Origin: Bacteroidota bacterium
GTDB lineage: Bacteria > Bacteroidota > Bacteroidia > Bacteroidales > VadinHA17
Length of the DNA stretch: 8,342 nucleotides
Assembly (NCBI GenBank): GCA_030628785.1
Contig: DAOVQI010000128.1
Location: 1-8,342 of the forward strand
Direction: 5' to 3'
In this document: positions 1 to 5,917 of the stretch, in pieces
Position numbering within the stretch: the first letter of the stretch is position 1
Layout: each line of letters opens with the position of its first letter
Made by a program: the position numbers and the translations under genes
The notes under the pieces: generated by a model
What the model was told of the DNA's origin: nothing
Database searches by the model: none
What the model saw: the letters and a program-made list of their open reading frames with translations, nothing else

Positions 1-76
1 TAGATTAATTTAATTCTTCTTTATTTTCTTTTTTCCCTCAACCTTATTCCACAATCATTCAAATTTAGCAGTTTCA

Positions 77-108
77 TTTGAATAGTATTAACCTTTTTAA
101 TTACTTTG
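77..108 (+). promoter_or_regulatory. Candidate Bacteroidota promoter for tadA
   Basis: TTTG at 77-80 is followed, after 20 nt, by TTACTTTG at 101-108. That is one mismatch from the Bacteroidota -7 consensus TAnnTTTG, at the usual spacing. Transcription would start near 115, leaving a leader of about 60 nt before the tadA ATG at 174. The rest of 1-173 is AT-rich with no gene visible. Motif match only. Confidence 0.45.
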
Positions 109-173
109 TAAAGCTATGTTCTTATTGTGCGACCTAAACGCCTATACCTAAAATCTTAATTCCCTTCACCTAA

Positions 174-626
174 ATGGTTTTATCACCTTCATCCCCTGAA
201 TATTTCATGAAAGAGGCTTTAAAGGAAGCTTCAACAGCTTTGGCCAAAGACGAAGTACCTATCGGTGCGGTTATTGTTTGTGAAAATAAAATAATTGCCA
301 GGGCTCACAATCTGACTGAAACACTGAATGACGTGACGGCTCATGCCGAAATGCAGGCAATAACAGCAGCGACTCATTTCCTTGGCGCAAAATATTTGAA
401 GGAATGTACCTTATATGTTACGCTCGAACCTTGTATTATGTGTGCTGGAGCATGCTTCTGGAGTCAACTGAAAAGTGTAATTTATGGGGCTTCGGATGAA
501 AAAAGAGGATACAGAAAAACAAAAATCCCTGTGCTTCACCCTAAAACACAGGTTTTAGGGGGAATTCTGGAAAACCAGTGTAGTGCAATCCTGAAGGAAT
601 TTTTTAAATCTAAAAGGTGCGGCTAA
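174..626 (+). CDS. tadA: tRNA-specific adenosine deaminase TadA
   Basis: This 150-residue protein belongs to the cytidine/deoxycytidylate deaminase fold and should convert adenosine 34 to inosine in the wobble position of tRNA-Arg(ACG), letting one tRNA read CGU, CGC and CGA. The zinc site is complete: H57-A58-E59 supplies a zinc ligand and the proton-shuttling glutamate, and P86-C87-I88-M89-C90 supplies the two cysteine ligands. EVPIGAVIV (27-35) and the N46 region match the substrate-binding part of the family. The length is normal for TadA. The ATG at 174 gives a short N-terminal lead before YFMKEALKEA; M12 (ATG at 207) is a less likely alternative start because it trims the first helix. 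No Shine-Dalgarno motif precedes the start, as usual in Bacteroidota. A guanine or cytidine deaminase of the same fold is possible but fits the motifs less well. Confidence 0.94.
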   Translation: MVLSPSSPEYFMKEALKEASTALAKDEVPIGAVIVCENKIIARAHNLTETLNDVTAHAEMQAITAATHFLGAKYLKECTLYVTLEPCIMCAGACFWSQLKSVIYGASDEKRGYRKTKIPVLHPKTQVLGGILENQCSAILKEFFKSKRCG

Positions 627-634
627 CCCATTGG

Positions 635-668
635 ATCAAATTCGACATGGAAATTTGATTTGATTTTT
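635..668 (+). terminator. Weak hairpin with T-rich tail after tadA
   Basis: ATCAAATT (635-642) pairs perfectly with AATTTGAT (652-659) around a 9-nt loop, and a T-rich stretch follows (661-668). The stem is entirely AT-rich apart from one G-C pair, so it would be a weak intrinsic terminator. Its position 8 nt past the tadA stop supports that role. Confidence 0.35.
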
Positions 669-677
669 GAATAAACA

Positions 678-711
678 TTTGTATTTTTTTTAAGTAAATT
701 GATTACCTTTC
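678..711 (+). promoter_or_regulatory. Candidate promoter for the 737-1216 gene
   Basis: TTTG at 678-681 and TACCTTTC at 704-711 (seven of eight positions of TAnnTTTG) are separated by 22 nt, slightly longer than the usual 19-21. The next ATG, at 737, lies 25 nt beyond. The pair may drive the small membrane-protein gene and possibly gdhA behind it. Motif match only. Confidence 0.4.
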
Positions 712-736
712 AGCGCTAACCATCTGTTATATTTTA

Positions 737-1216
737 ATGATTCTCGAAAACCGAAAAACTGCCATAAAAGTCCGTCTCAGAGCATTTGTAGGCACTGTAG
801 TTTTCGCTACGATCATAATTATCATCTATACCACCCGTATTCTCAGTTCACCGGTTTTGGGATTAACCAAGCATCAATTTACAATCTTTTTTGCACTGAT
901 CTATATTTTTTTATTGCTGTATAGTTACTTCCTGAATTTAAACTATATATATTATTCCGACAACGGGCATTCCATCATTTTCAGGTACTATTCCCTCAGG
1001 ATATTCTCCAGTCGGAAAAATTCCATTGAAATACCAAAAAAGGATTTCATCCAATACGATTTTGAAAAAAAAATTTTTAACCTTAAAGAAAACCTTGTAC
1101 TTCATCAGCGAATTAAAACCGGGGTGGCAAAATATCCTCCAATCAGCATTTCGTCACTAACAAAAGAGGAAAAAATCAAATTAAAAAAGTCTCTTTCCAG
1201 GTATGTCAAAAAATAA
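737..1216 (+). CDS. Hypothetical membrane protein with two N-terminal helices
   Basis: I do not recognise this 159-residue protein by name. It begins with a short basic stretch, then two hydrophobic segments at about residues 15-37 and 47-69, forming a membrane hairpin. The remaining 90 residues are soluble, alternate basic and aromatic residues (FRYYSLRIFSSRKNSIEIP at 82-100), contain VAKYPPISISSL (130-141), and end in a lysine-rich helix. A two-helix hairpin followed by a beta-rich domain with an 'IEIPKKDF' strand and a final helix resembles the general plan of bacterial PH-like (bPH) membrane proteins; this is inference from layout, not a confirmed match. The gene sits between tadA and gdhA, 32 nt from the gdhA start, so it may be cotranscribed with gdhA. 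The reading frame is intact with Bacteroidota-like codon use, so it is likely a real gene. Confidence 0.8.
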   Translation: MILENRKTAIKVRLRAFVGTVVFATIIIIIYTTRILSSPVLGLTKHQFTIFFALIYIFLLLYSYFLNLNYIYYSDNGHSIIFRYYSLRIFSSRKNSIEIPKKDFIQYDFEKKIFNLKENLVLHQRIKTGVAKYPPISISSLTKEEKIKLKKSLSRYVKK

Positions 1217-1248
1217 TTAATTCCAAATCATCATTAAATCCAATTGCA

Positions 1249-2586
1249 ATGAATGTAGATAAATTCATGAACGACCTCGAGAAAAAGCACCAGGGGGAAA
1301 TTGAATATCTTCAGGCTGTCCGGGAAGTCTTGGAATCCATTGAAAAAGTTTATAATGAAAATCCTCAATTTGAATCGGCAGGTATTATTGAGAGGCTCGT
1401 TGAACCTGACCGGGTAATCACCTTTAAGGTTCCCTGGGCTAATGATGAGGGGAATGTAAATGTCAATCTTGGCTACAGGGTCCAATTCAATAATGCCATC
1501 GGTCCGTATAAAGGTGGTTTAAGGTTTCACCCTAGTGTAACTTTAAGTATTTTAAAATTCCTGGGATTCGAACAGATTTTTAAAAATAGTTTAACTACCC
1601 TTCCCATGGGTGGCGCTAAAGGAGGCAGTGATTTTGATCCAAAAGGAAAATCAAGATCGGAAATCATGCGTTTCTGCCAGGCTTTTATGTTAGAATTATG
1701 GAAAATTATAGGGCCTAATACAGATGTTCCTGCAGGAGATATTGGTGTAGGCGGTCAGGAGATAGGATACCTTTATGGGATGTACAAGAAGCTCGCAAGA
1801 GAAAATACAGGAGTTCTCACCGGTAAAGGATTAAATTGGGGAGGAAGTCTGATACGGCCTGAAGCCACCGGTTTTGGAGTTGTATATTTTGCCAAGGAAA
1901 TGCTGGGCACAATTGGAGAAACATTTTTAGGAAAAACTGTGGCGCTTTCCGGATTTGGAAACGTTGCCTGGGGAGTTGCACAAAAAGCAACCGAACTGGG
2001 TGCAAAAGTTGTAACCTTATCCGGACCCGATGGTTTTGTATATGATCCCGCCGGAATTTCGGTAGAAAAAATCGAGTACATGCTTGAACTGCGAGCCACT
2101 AATGAAGACATTGTAAGACCTTATTCATACGAATTTGAAAATGTGGAATTTCATCAGGATAAACGCCCCTGGGAAATTAAGGTCGACATTGCCTTGCCCT
2201 GTGCAACTCAAAATGAGTTGGATATAGAGGATGCCCAAAAATTGATTGATAATGGTTGCCTGTGTATATGCGAAGGAGCAAATATGCCATGTACACCTGA
2301 AGCTATCGAGACTATCCAAAAACATAAAATCCTTTATGGTCCCGGGAAAGCAGCCAATGCTGGTGGGGTAGGAACCTCAGGGCTCGAAATGGCACAAAAT
2401 GCAATGAAACTGTGTTGGCCTGCCAAGGAAGTCGATGCAAGGTTACACCAAATTATGACTAACATCCATGAGACCTGCTTACAATATGGTAAACAACCTG
2501 ATGGTTATGTTGATTATGTTAAGGGAGCAAATATTGCCGGTTTTCTGAAAGTGGCCAATGCCATGCTCGATCTGGGCCTGGTATAA
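1249..2586 (+). CDS. gdhA: NADP-type glutamate dehydrogenase
   Basis: The 445-residue product is a hexameric small-subunit glutamate dehydrogenase that interconverts 2-oxoglutarate plus ammonium and L-glutamate in the cytoplasm, linking nitrogen assimilation to the TCA cycle. The substrate-binding domain carries GPYKGGLRFHP (85-95, with K88), K112, the active-site signature PMGGAKGG (119-126, catalytic K124) and PAGDIG (161-166, D164). The Rossmann domain starts near residue 200 (GGSLIRPEATGFG) and contains the dinucleotide loop GFGNVA (235-240). CEGANMP (341-347) and AGGVGTSGLEM (371-381) complete the cleft. The length and N-terminus match the NADP-linked E. coli-type enzymes of about 450 residues; cofactor preference is inferred from this similarity. 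The ATG at 1249 is supported by the normal family N-terminus. dprA begins only 14 nt downstream. No obvious own promoter is visible in the 32 nt upstream. Confidence 0.97.
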   Translation: MNVDKFMNDLEKKHQGEIEYLQAVREVLESIEKVYNENPQFESAGIIERLVEPDRVITFKVPWANDEGNVNVNLGYRVQFNNAIGPYKGGLRFHPSVTLSILKFLGFEQIFKNSLTTLPMGGAKGGSDFDPKGKSRSEIMRFCQAFMLELWKIIGPNTDVPAGDIGVGGQEIGYLYGMYKKLARENTGVLTGKGLNWGGSLIRPEATGFGVVYFAKEMLGTIGETFLGKTVALSGFGNVAWGVAQKATELGAKVVTLSGPDGFVYDPAGISVEKIEYMLELRATNEDIVRPYSYEFENVEFHQDKRPWEIKVDIALPCATQNELDIEDAQKLIDNGCLCICEGANMPCTPEAIETIQKHKILYGPGKAANAGGVGTSGLEMAQNAMKLCWPAKEVDARLHQIMTNIHETCLQYGKQPDGYVDYVKGANIAGFLKVANAMLDLGLV

Positions 2587-2600
2587 AGTTTTAGTTATTT

Positions 2601-3713
2601 ATGGAAGAAAATAACCTTCGATACCAAATTGCCATAAGCTTAATTCCCGGTGTAGGAAGTATTACTGCAAAAAAATTAATCGCATATTCAGGTAGTATAG
2701 AAGGGGTATTTAAAGAATCAAAAAAAACATTATTGAAAATACCTGGCGTTGGCGGTTTACTTGCGCAAAACATTACGAAACAGGATGTCCTTTTAAAAGC
2801 TGAAAAAGAGATTGAATTCATTCAGAAATACAATATCAAATCGTATTTCTACCTTAGCAATGATTATCCCGAGCGACTCAAGCATTGTGAGGATGCACCT
2901 GTAATTCTCTTTGCCAAAGGCAATATCAACCTAAACCATCCAAAGATTCTCAGTATAGTTGGAACAAGAAATGCCACCTCTTATGGGAAAGAACGCTGTA
3001 ATCAACTCATTTCCGAAATTGTTGAACGAAATCATGATTCCCTCATAATCAGCGGACTAGCATACGGAATTGATATAACTGCTCATAGAGCAGCATTAAA
3101 AAACAATTTACAAACCGTTGCCGTTCTGGGACATGGTTTGAATACAATATATCCTTCAATACATAGGTCGGTTGCCAAAGAAATTATAAATCACGGGGCT
3201 TTGGTAACTGACTTTATTAGCGCTGAACAACCTGAAAAAAATAATTTCGTTAAGCGAAACAGGATCATTGCAGGACTCTCCGACGCAACGATAGTTGTCG
3301 AATCAGGAATTACAGGTGGAGCTCTTATCACTGCCGATATTGCCAATTCATACAACCGGGATGTTTTTGCTTTTCCCGGCAGGGTAAAAGATAATTACTC
3401 AGCCGGATGCAACCGGTTGATCAAAACCAATAAAGCTGCCCTGATCGAAGGAGTAAGTGATATTGAATATTTATTGGGCTGGGAATCCCATCCATCCGGT
3501 AAAAGGCCTGTCCAGAAAAAACTATTTCAAAAACTAACTGCAGAAGAAGAAAATGTCATAAAAATTCTTAACGCAGCCGGTGAGCTTACCATAGATCAAA
3601 TTTGTCTCAAAATCAAACTTCCGGTAAGTAAGGTTTCCCCCATCCTGTTAAATCTGGAGTTTTCAGGAATGGTTTTAAGCCTGCCTGGGAAAGTCTATAC
3701 TCTGAGAAAATAG
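2601..3713 (+). CDS. dprA: DNA-processing protein DprA (Smf)
   Basis: The 370-residue product is the DprA/Smf protein, which binds incoming single-stranded DNA and loads RecA during natural transformation. All three usual parts are present. An N-terminal helix-hairpin-helix/SAM-like region holds two IPGVG motifs (15-19 and 47-51). The central Rossmann-like DprA fold has VGTRNATSYG (120-129), SGLAYGID (151-158), the nucleic-acid-binding NRIIAGLS (220-227) and ESGITGGALITA (234-245). A C-terminal winged-helix domain of about 60 residues follows (312-370). Length is typical for the full three-domain form. The start at 2601 is 14 nt after the gdhA stop, with no promoter or terminator visible between them, so the two are probably cotranscribed. 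DprA is widely conserved even in bacteria not known to be competent, so the gene alone does not show natural transformability. Confidence 0.95.
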   Translation: MEENNLRYQIAISLIPGVGSITAKKLIAYSGSIEGVFKESKKTLLKIPGVGGLLAQNITKQDVLLKAEKEIEFIQKYNIKSYFYLSNDYPERLKHCEDAPVILFAKGNINLNHPKILSIVGTRNATSYGKERCNQLISEIVERNHDSLIISGLAYGIDITAHRAALKNNLQTVAVLGHGLNTIYPSIHRSVAKEIINHGALVTDFISAEQPEKNNFVKRNRIIAGLSDATIVVESGITGGALITADIANSYNRDVFAFPGRVKDNYSAGCNRLIKTNKAALIEGVSDIEYLLGWESHPSGKRPVQKKLFQKLTAEEENVIKILNAAGELTIDQICLKIKLPVSKVSPILLNLEFSGMVLSLPGKVYTLRK

Positions 3714-3727
3714 TTTCGTGAATACTA

Positions 3728-3756
3728 TTGAGATTTTGTCCCTTTTCTTATTTTTA
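3728..3756 (+). promoter_or_regulatory. Candidate promoter for tatD
   Basis: TTG at 3728-3730 and TATTTTTA at 3749-3756 (seven of eight positions of TAnnTTTG) are 18 nt apart in the 69-nt gap between dprA and tatD. A start near 3763 would leave a leader of about 20 nt. Motif match only; tatD could also be read through from dprA. Confidence 0.4.
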
Positions 3757-3782
3757 CATCCTCTCACAATAATTGCACTTTC

Positions 3783-4550
3783 ATGAACCTGATCGATACT
3801 CATACTCATCTTTATTTATCTGCATTCGATAACGACAGGGAACAGGTTATCAAAAGTGCCCTGAACGATGGTGTCCGGAAATTTCTTCTTCCCAATATCG
3901 ATAACAGCACGGTCTTACCCATGTTGAAATTAACCGGCCAATTTCCTGAAGCCTGCTTTCCAATGATGGGATTGCATCCAACTTCAGTAAAAGATGATTA
4001 CAATAAAGAACTTATTATGGTTGCAAACTGGCTTCCAAAGGAAACCTTTTGTGCTATTGGAGAAATTGGTATTGACCTTTACCGGGATAAACAATTTTTA
4101 CAAGAACAAACCCGGGCATTCAGGTATCAGATTGAACTAGCCCTGGAACATAATTTACCTGTTGTGATTCATTCCCGGCAATCTTTCGAAGTTATTATTA
4201 ATGTCCTGAAAGAATTTAAAGATCAACAACTTCGTGGTGTTTTCCATAGTTTTACGGGTAGTCTGGAGCAGGCCTATAAAGCCATTGAACTTGGTTTTAA
4301 GCTTGGAATTGGCGGAATTGTTACCTTTAAAAATTCAGGATTGGATAAGGTGGTTGAAAAAATCAGTCTGGAGCATATCGTATTGGAAACAGATTCCCCC
4401 TATTTAGCACCGGCTCCCAGGAGGGGGAAGCGTAATGAAAGTGCTTATCTTTTATATATCGCAAATAAGTTGGCAGAAATTTTTTCAACTGATATTGAAA
4501 AAGTTGCGGATATTACTTCTGCCAATGCAATTGAGTTATTTGGAATCTGA
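3783..4550 (+). CDS. tatD: TatD family metal-dependent hydrolase (DNase)
   Basis: The 255-residue product is a TatD-type TIM-barrel hydrolase of the amidohydrolase superfamily, a cytoplasmic divalent-metal nuclease acting on DNA 3' ends and linked to DNA repair. The metal site can be followed along the chain: DTHTHL with H7 and H9, GEIGID with E94, VVIHSRQ with H130, VFHSFTG with H155, and LETDSPYLAP with D204. GLHPTSV (64-70) is also characteristic. Length is normal and the conserved DTHTHL right after the start confirms the ATG at 3783. TatD, YcfH and YjjV subgroups are hard to separate by eye, so the symbol is given at family level. Adjacency to dprA groups two DNA-handling genes, although their functional link is inference. 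Confidence 0.94.
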   Translation: MNLIDTHTHLYLSAFDNDREQVIKSALNDGVRKFLLPNIDNSTVLPMLKLTGQFPEACFPMMGLHPTSVKDDYNKELIMVANWLPKETFCAIGEIGIDLYRDKQFLQEQTRAFRYQIELALEHNLPVVIHSRQSFEVIINVLKEFKDQQLRGVFHSFTGSLEQAYKAIELGFKLGIGGIVTFKNSGLDKVVEKISLEHIVLETDSPYLAPAPRRGKRNESAYLLYIANKLAEIFSTDIEKVADITSANAIELFGI

Positions 4551-4564
4551 ATTTTGCCGAACTT

Positions 4565-4588
4565 GCCCGGTAAATGTTTTTACCCGGC
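4565..4588 (+). terminator. GC-rich hairpin after tatD, possible terminator
   Basis: GCCCGGTAAA (4565-4574) pairs with TTTACCCGGC (4579-4588) across a 4-nt loop with a single C-C mismatch. It lies 14 nt past the tatD stop. The following bases are CAAAATTT rather than a T-run, so it may act as an mRNA 3'-end stabiliser or a weak terminator. The rest of 4589-4680 is AT-rich with no gene seen. Confidence 0.4.
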
Positions 4589-4681
4589 CAAAATTTACCA
4601 GATAGGGCTCTTAAAATGCATTTAAATAAGTCAATTAGTGGATAAATAAATTAGTGTGGTATTTTTTTTCATATTTTTTTT

Positions 4682-4710
4682 TTTGTATTTTGTGCCACTG
4701 AAATTCTTTG
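4682..4710 (+). promoter_or_regulatory. Candidate promoter for tRNA-Ser
   Basis: A T-run ending in TTTG (4682-4685) is followed 17 nt later by ATTCTTTG (4703-4710), which keeps the TTTG half of the Bacteroidota -7 element. Transcription would begin near 4717, a few nt before the mature tRNA 5' end at 4726. Spacing is shorter than consensus, so this is tentative. Confidence 0.3.
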
Positions 4711-4725
4711 AAATAATGTTCAAAA

Positions 4726-4815
4726 GGAGAGGTGACCGAGTGGTCGAAGGTGCACGCCTGGAAAGCGTGTGTGCTGTGTGGAACAGTACCGGGGGTTCGA
4801 ATCCCTTCCTCTCCG
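4726..4815 (+). tRNA. tRNA-Ser (anticodon GGA)
   Basis: A complete class II tRNA cloverleaf can be folded by hand. The acceptor stem is GGAGAGG (4726-4732) with CCTCTCC (4808-4814), seven perfect pairs, and the discriminator is G4815, as expected for serine. The D stem is ACC/GGT (4735-4737, 4749-4751). The anticodon stem is CACGC/GCGTG (4753-4757, 4765-4769) with loop CTGGAAA, giving anticodon GGA at 4760-4762, which reads UCC and UCU. The long variable arm pairs 4771-4777 with 4783-4789 (one G-U) around GTGGA. The T stem pairs 4791-4795 with 4803-4807 (two G-U pairs) around TTCGAAT. No CCA is encoded; the following bases are CAGAT, so CCA must be added enzymatically. The last 16 nt of the gene are duplicated downstream. 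Confidence 0.96.
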
Positions 4816-4820
4816 CAGAT
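4800..4820 (+). repeat. 21-bp direct repeat, copy 1 (tRNA-Ser 3' end)
   Basis: This copy covers the last part of the T loop, the 3' strand of the T stem, the 3' acceptor strand and discriminator of tRNA-Ser, plus the 5 flanking bases CAGAT. It is identical over 21 bases to 4989-5009, with different bases on both sides. Such a tRNA-tail duplication is the form left by tRNA-targeting integration (attL/attR-like), but also by local duplication. Confidence 0.9.
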
Positions 4821-4880
4821 GGAGACAGAGGGAGTTTGCTCTAAATGTGATTATAATTGTTTCGATCACGTTTGGGGGGA

Positions 4881-4920
4881 TCACGAGCAGGATTGAGCGA
4901 ACGATTGTGGGAACGAGTAA
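4881..4920 (+). repeat. 40-bp GAGCGA-rich repeat, copy 1
   Basis: Starts TCACGAGCAGGATTGAGCGA and ends AACGAGTAA. It matches 4951-4990 at 36 of 40 positions, with the first 21 bases identical. The four differences lie in the second half. Copies start 70 bp apart. A 7-bp direct repeat, GATCACG, also occurs at 4864-4870 and 4879-4885, overlapping the left end. No protein-coding signal is seen. Confidence 0.85.
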
Positions 4921-4921
4921 C

Positions 4922-4948
4922 CATTTTATGAGCGTAGCGAATAAAATG
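4922..4948. repeat. Short palindrome with GAGCGTAGCGA centre
   Basis: CATTTTAT (4922-4929) and ATAAAATG (4941-4948) are perfect inverted copies flanking an 11-nt centre, GAGCGTAGCGA. In RNA or single-stranded DNA this makes an 8-bp stem. It lies exactly between the two 40-bp repeats and shares their GAGCG/GCGA words. Confidence 0.75.
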
Positions 4949-4950
4949 CC

Positions 4951-4990
4951 TCACGAGCAGGATTGAGCGAAGGATAGTGCGAGCGAGTAA
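4951..4990 (+). repeat. 40-bp GAGCGA-rich repeat, copy 2
   Basis: Second copy of the repeat at 4881-4920 (36 of 40 identical). It ends GCGAGCGAGTAA and runs directly into the second tRNA-tail copy, overlapping it by two bases. GGATT at 4960-4964 is an inverted match to AATCC at 4989-4993, so this copy can also close into a hairpin using the first bases of the tRNA tail. Confidence 0.85.
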
Positions 4991-5009
4991 TCCCTTCCTC
5001 TCCGCAGAT
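4989..5009 (+). repeat. 21-bp direct repeat, copy 2 (orphan tRNA-Ser tail)
   Basis: Identical to 4800-4820, with an offset of 189 bp. Here the tail stands alone: it is preceded by the GAGCGA repeat rather than by a tRNA body, so no functional tRNA can form. The 79 nt between it and the next gene (5010-5088) are AT-rich leader sequence. Confidence 0.9.
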
Positions 5010-5042
5010 TAAAGTTTTAAACCATTTATCATTTAACATAAT

Positions 5043-5073
5043 TTTGGTATCTATTTAATCGTTAATAATTTAA
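5043..5073 (+). promoter_or_regulatory. Candidate promoter for the exb operon
   Basis: TTTG at 5043-5046 is followed, after 19 nt, by TAATTTAA at 5066-5073, matching six of eight positions of TAnnTTTG. The start would be near 5080, giving a very short leader before the ATG at 5089. An upstream promoter, or read-through from the tRNA, is also possible. Confidence 0.3.
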
Positions 5074-5088
5074 AACCGAGAACAAACC

Positions 5089-5904
5089 ATGAAAAAATTA
5101 TTTGCATTAATAGCAGTATTCGGGATGCTTTATTTTGGAGCATCAATTAACGCAGTTGCACAGGAAGAGCCAACTGATACAACTGCTGCAGAAGAAGTAG
5201 CTGATACAGCTGCTGTTACAACCCCAATTGAGGAGCCGGAAGAAGTTGCTGAAGTTGAGGGAGGTGGAGAATTACACAAACAAATCAAGGCAAAATTCAT
5301 CGAAGGAGGTGCTTCTTTTATGGGAGCCGTTCTGTTAACCCTTATCTTCGGATTAGCATTGGCTATTGAAAGGATTATTTACCTGAACCTGGCTACCACC
5401 AACACGGAAAAGTTGTTGAAAAAGGTTGAAGATGCCCTGGAATCTGGTGGGATCGACGCTGCCAAAGACATCTGCAGGGATACCCGCGGGCCTGTTGCCA
5501 GTATTTTCTACCAGGGGCTTGAACGTGCCGATGAAGGAGTTGAAAGTGCAGAAAAAGCAGTAATTTCATATGGAAGTGTTCAAATGGGACTACTCGAGAA
5601 AAACCTGTCCTGGATATCCCTGTTTATTGCCATTGCCCCGATGCTTGGTTTCATGGGTACTGTAATCGGTATGATCGACGCCTTCGATAAAATTCAGATT
5701 GCAGGTAATGTATCTGCTTCACTGGTTGCCGGAGGTATTAAAATTGCACTGATTACCACTGTATCAGGTCTGATCGTTGCTGTTATACTTCAGATATTTT
5801 ACAATTATATCTTGTCAAAAATTGACAGCCTGGTTAATACAATGGAAGACTCATCCATTACCCTCGTGGACATGCTTGTGAAATATAATCTAAAAAAATC
5901 CTAA
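5089..5904 (+). CDS. exbB: MotA/TolQ/ExbB family proton channel protein
   Basis: The 271-residue product is the channel-forming subunit of an ExbB-ExbD type inner-membrane motor, which uses the proton gradient to energise TonB-dependent outer-membrane transport. Residues 1-24 are a signal peptide ending AVA before Q25. A Glu/Thr/Ala-rich acidic linker follows (25-60), then the family core: TM1 about 76-98, a cytoplasmic domain about 100-170, TM2 about 172-197 with the signature GFMGTVIGMI (187-196), and TM3 about 215-240 with LITTVSGL (221-228). The threonines in TM2 and TM3 occupy the places of the conserved pore threonines of ExbB. The signal peptide plus acidic periplasmic extension makes it longer than E. 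coli ExbB (244 residues) and is common in Bacteroidota homologues. TolQ or a gliding-motor relative cannot be excluded by sequence alone. It is the first gene of a four-gene operon. Confidence 0.92.
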   Translation: MKKLFALIAVFGMLYFGASINAVAQEEPTDTTAAEEVADTAAVTTPIEEPEEVAEVEGGGELHKQIKAKFIEGGASFMGAVLLTLIFGLALAIERIIYLNLATTNTEKLLKKVEDALESGGIDAAKDICRDTRGPVASIFYQGLERADEGVESAEKAVISYGSVQMGLLEKNLSWISLFIAIAPMLGFMGTVIGMIDAFDKIQIAGNVSASLVAGGIKIALITTVSGLIVAVILQIFYNYILSKIDSLVNTMEDSSITLVDMLVKYNLKKS

Positions 5905-5917
5905 AAAACAAATAACC

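Noticed and set aside
1773..2325. Minus-strand open frames inside gdhA
   Set aside because: They lie opposite a fully conserved glutamate dehydrogenase gene and show no protein-like motifs; they are antisense shadows.
4827..4842. Terminator hairpin directly after tRNA-Ser
   Set aside because: AGAG/CTCT gives only four pairs around an 8-nt loop and there is no T-run after it.
4656..4966. Two short overlapping open frames across tRNA-Ser and the repeat region
   Set aside because: Both run through the tRNA gene or the GAGCGA repeats, have unnatural composition and no leader; they are chance frames.
4881..4990. CRISPR array
   Set aside because: Only two imperfect repeats of 40 bp with one 30-bp spacer that is itself palindromic, and no cas genes nearby.
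4800..5009. Complete integrative element or insertion sequence
   Set aside because: The 168-bp interior has no recombinase or transposase gene and no terminal inverted repeats; at most it is non-autonomous or a scar.
4989..5009. A second tRNA gene
   Set aside because: Only the 3' tail is present; the upstream bases cannot form the D, anticodon or T arms or an acceptor 5' strand.
5089..5904. Frame error fusing a secreted peptide to ExbB
   Set aside because: The signal peptide and acidic linker are in one clean frame with the channel core and are a normal feature of Bacteroidota homologues.
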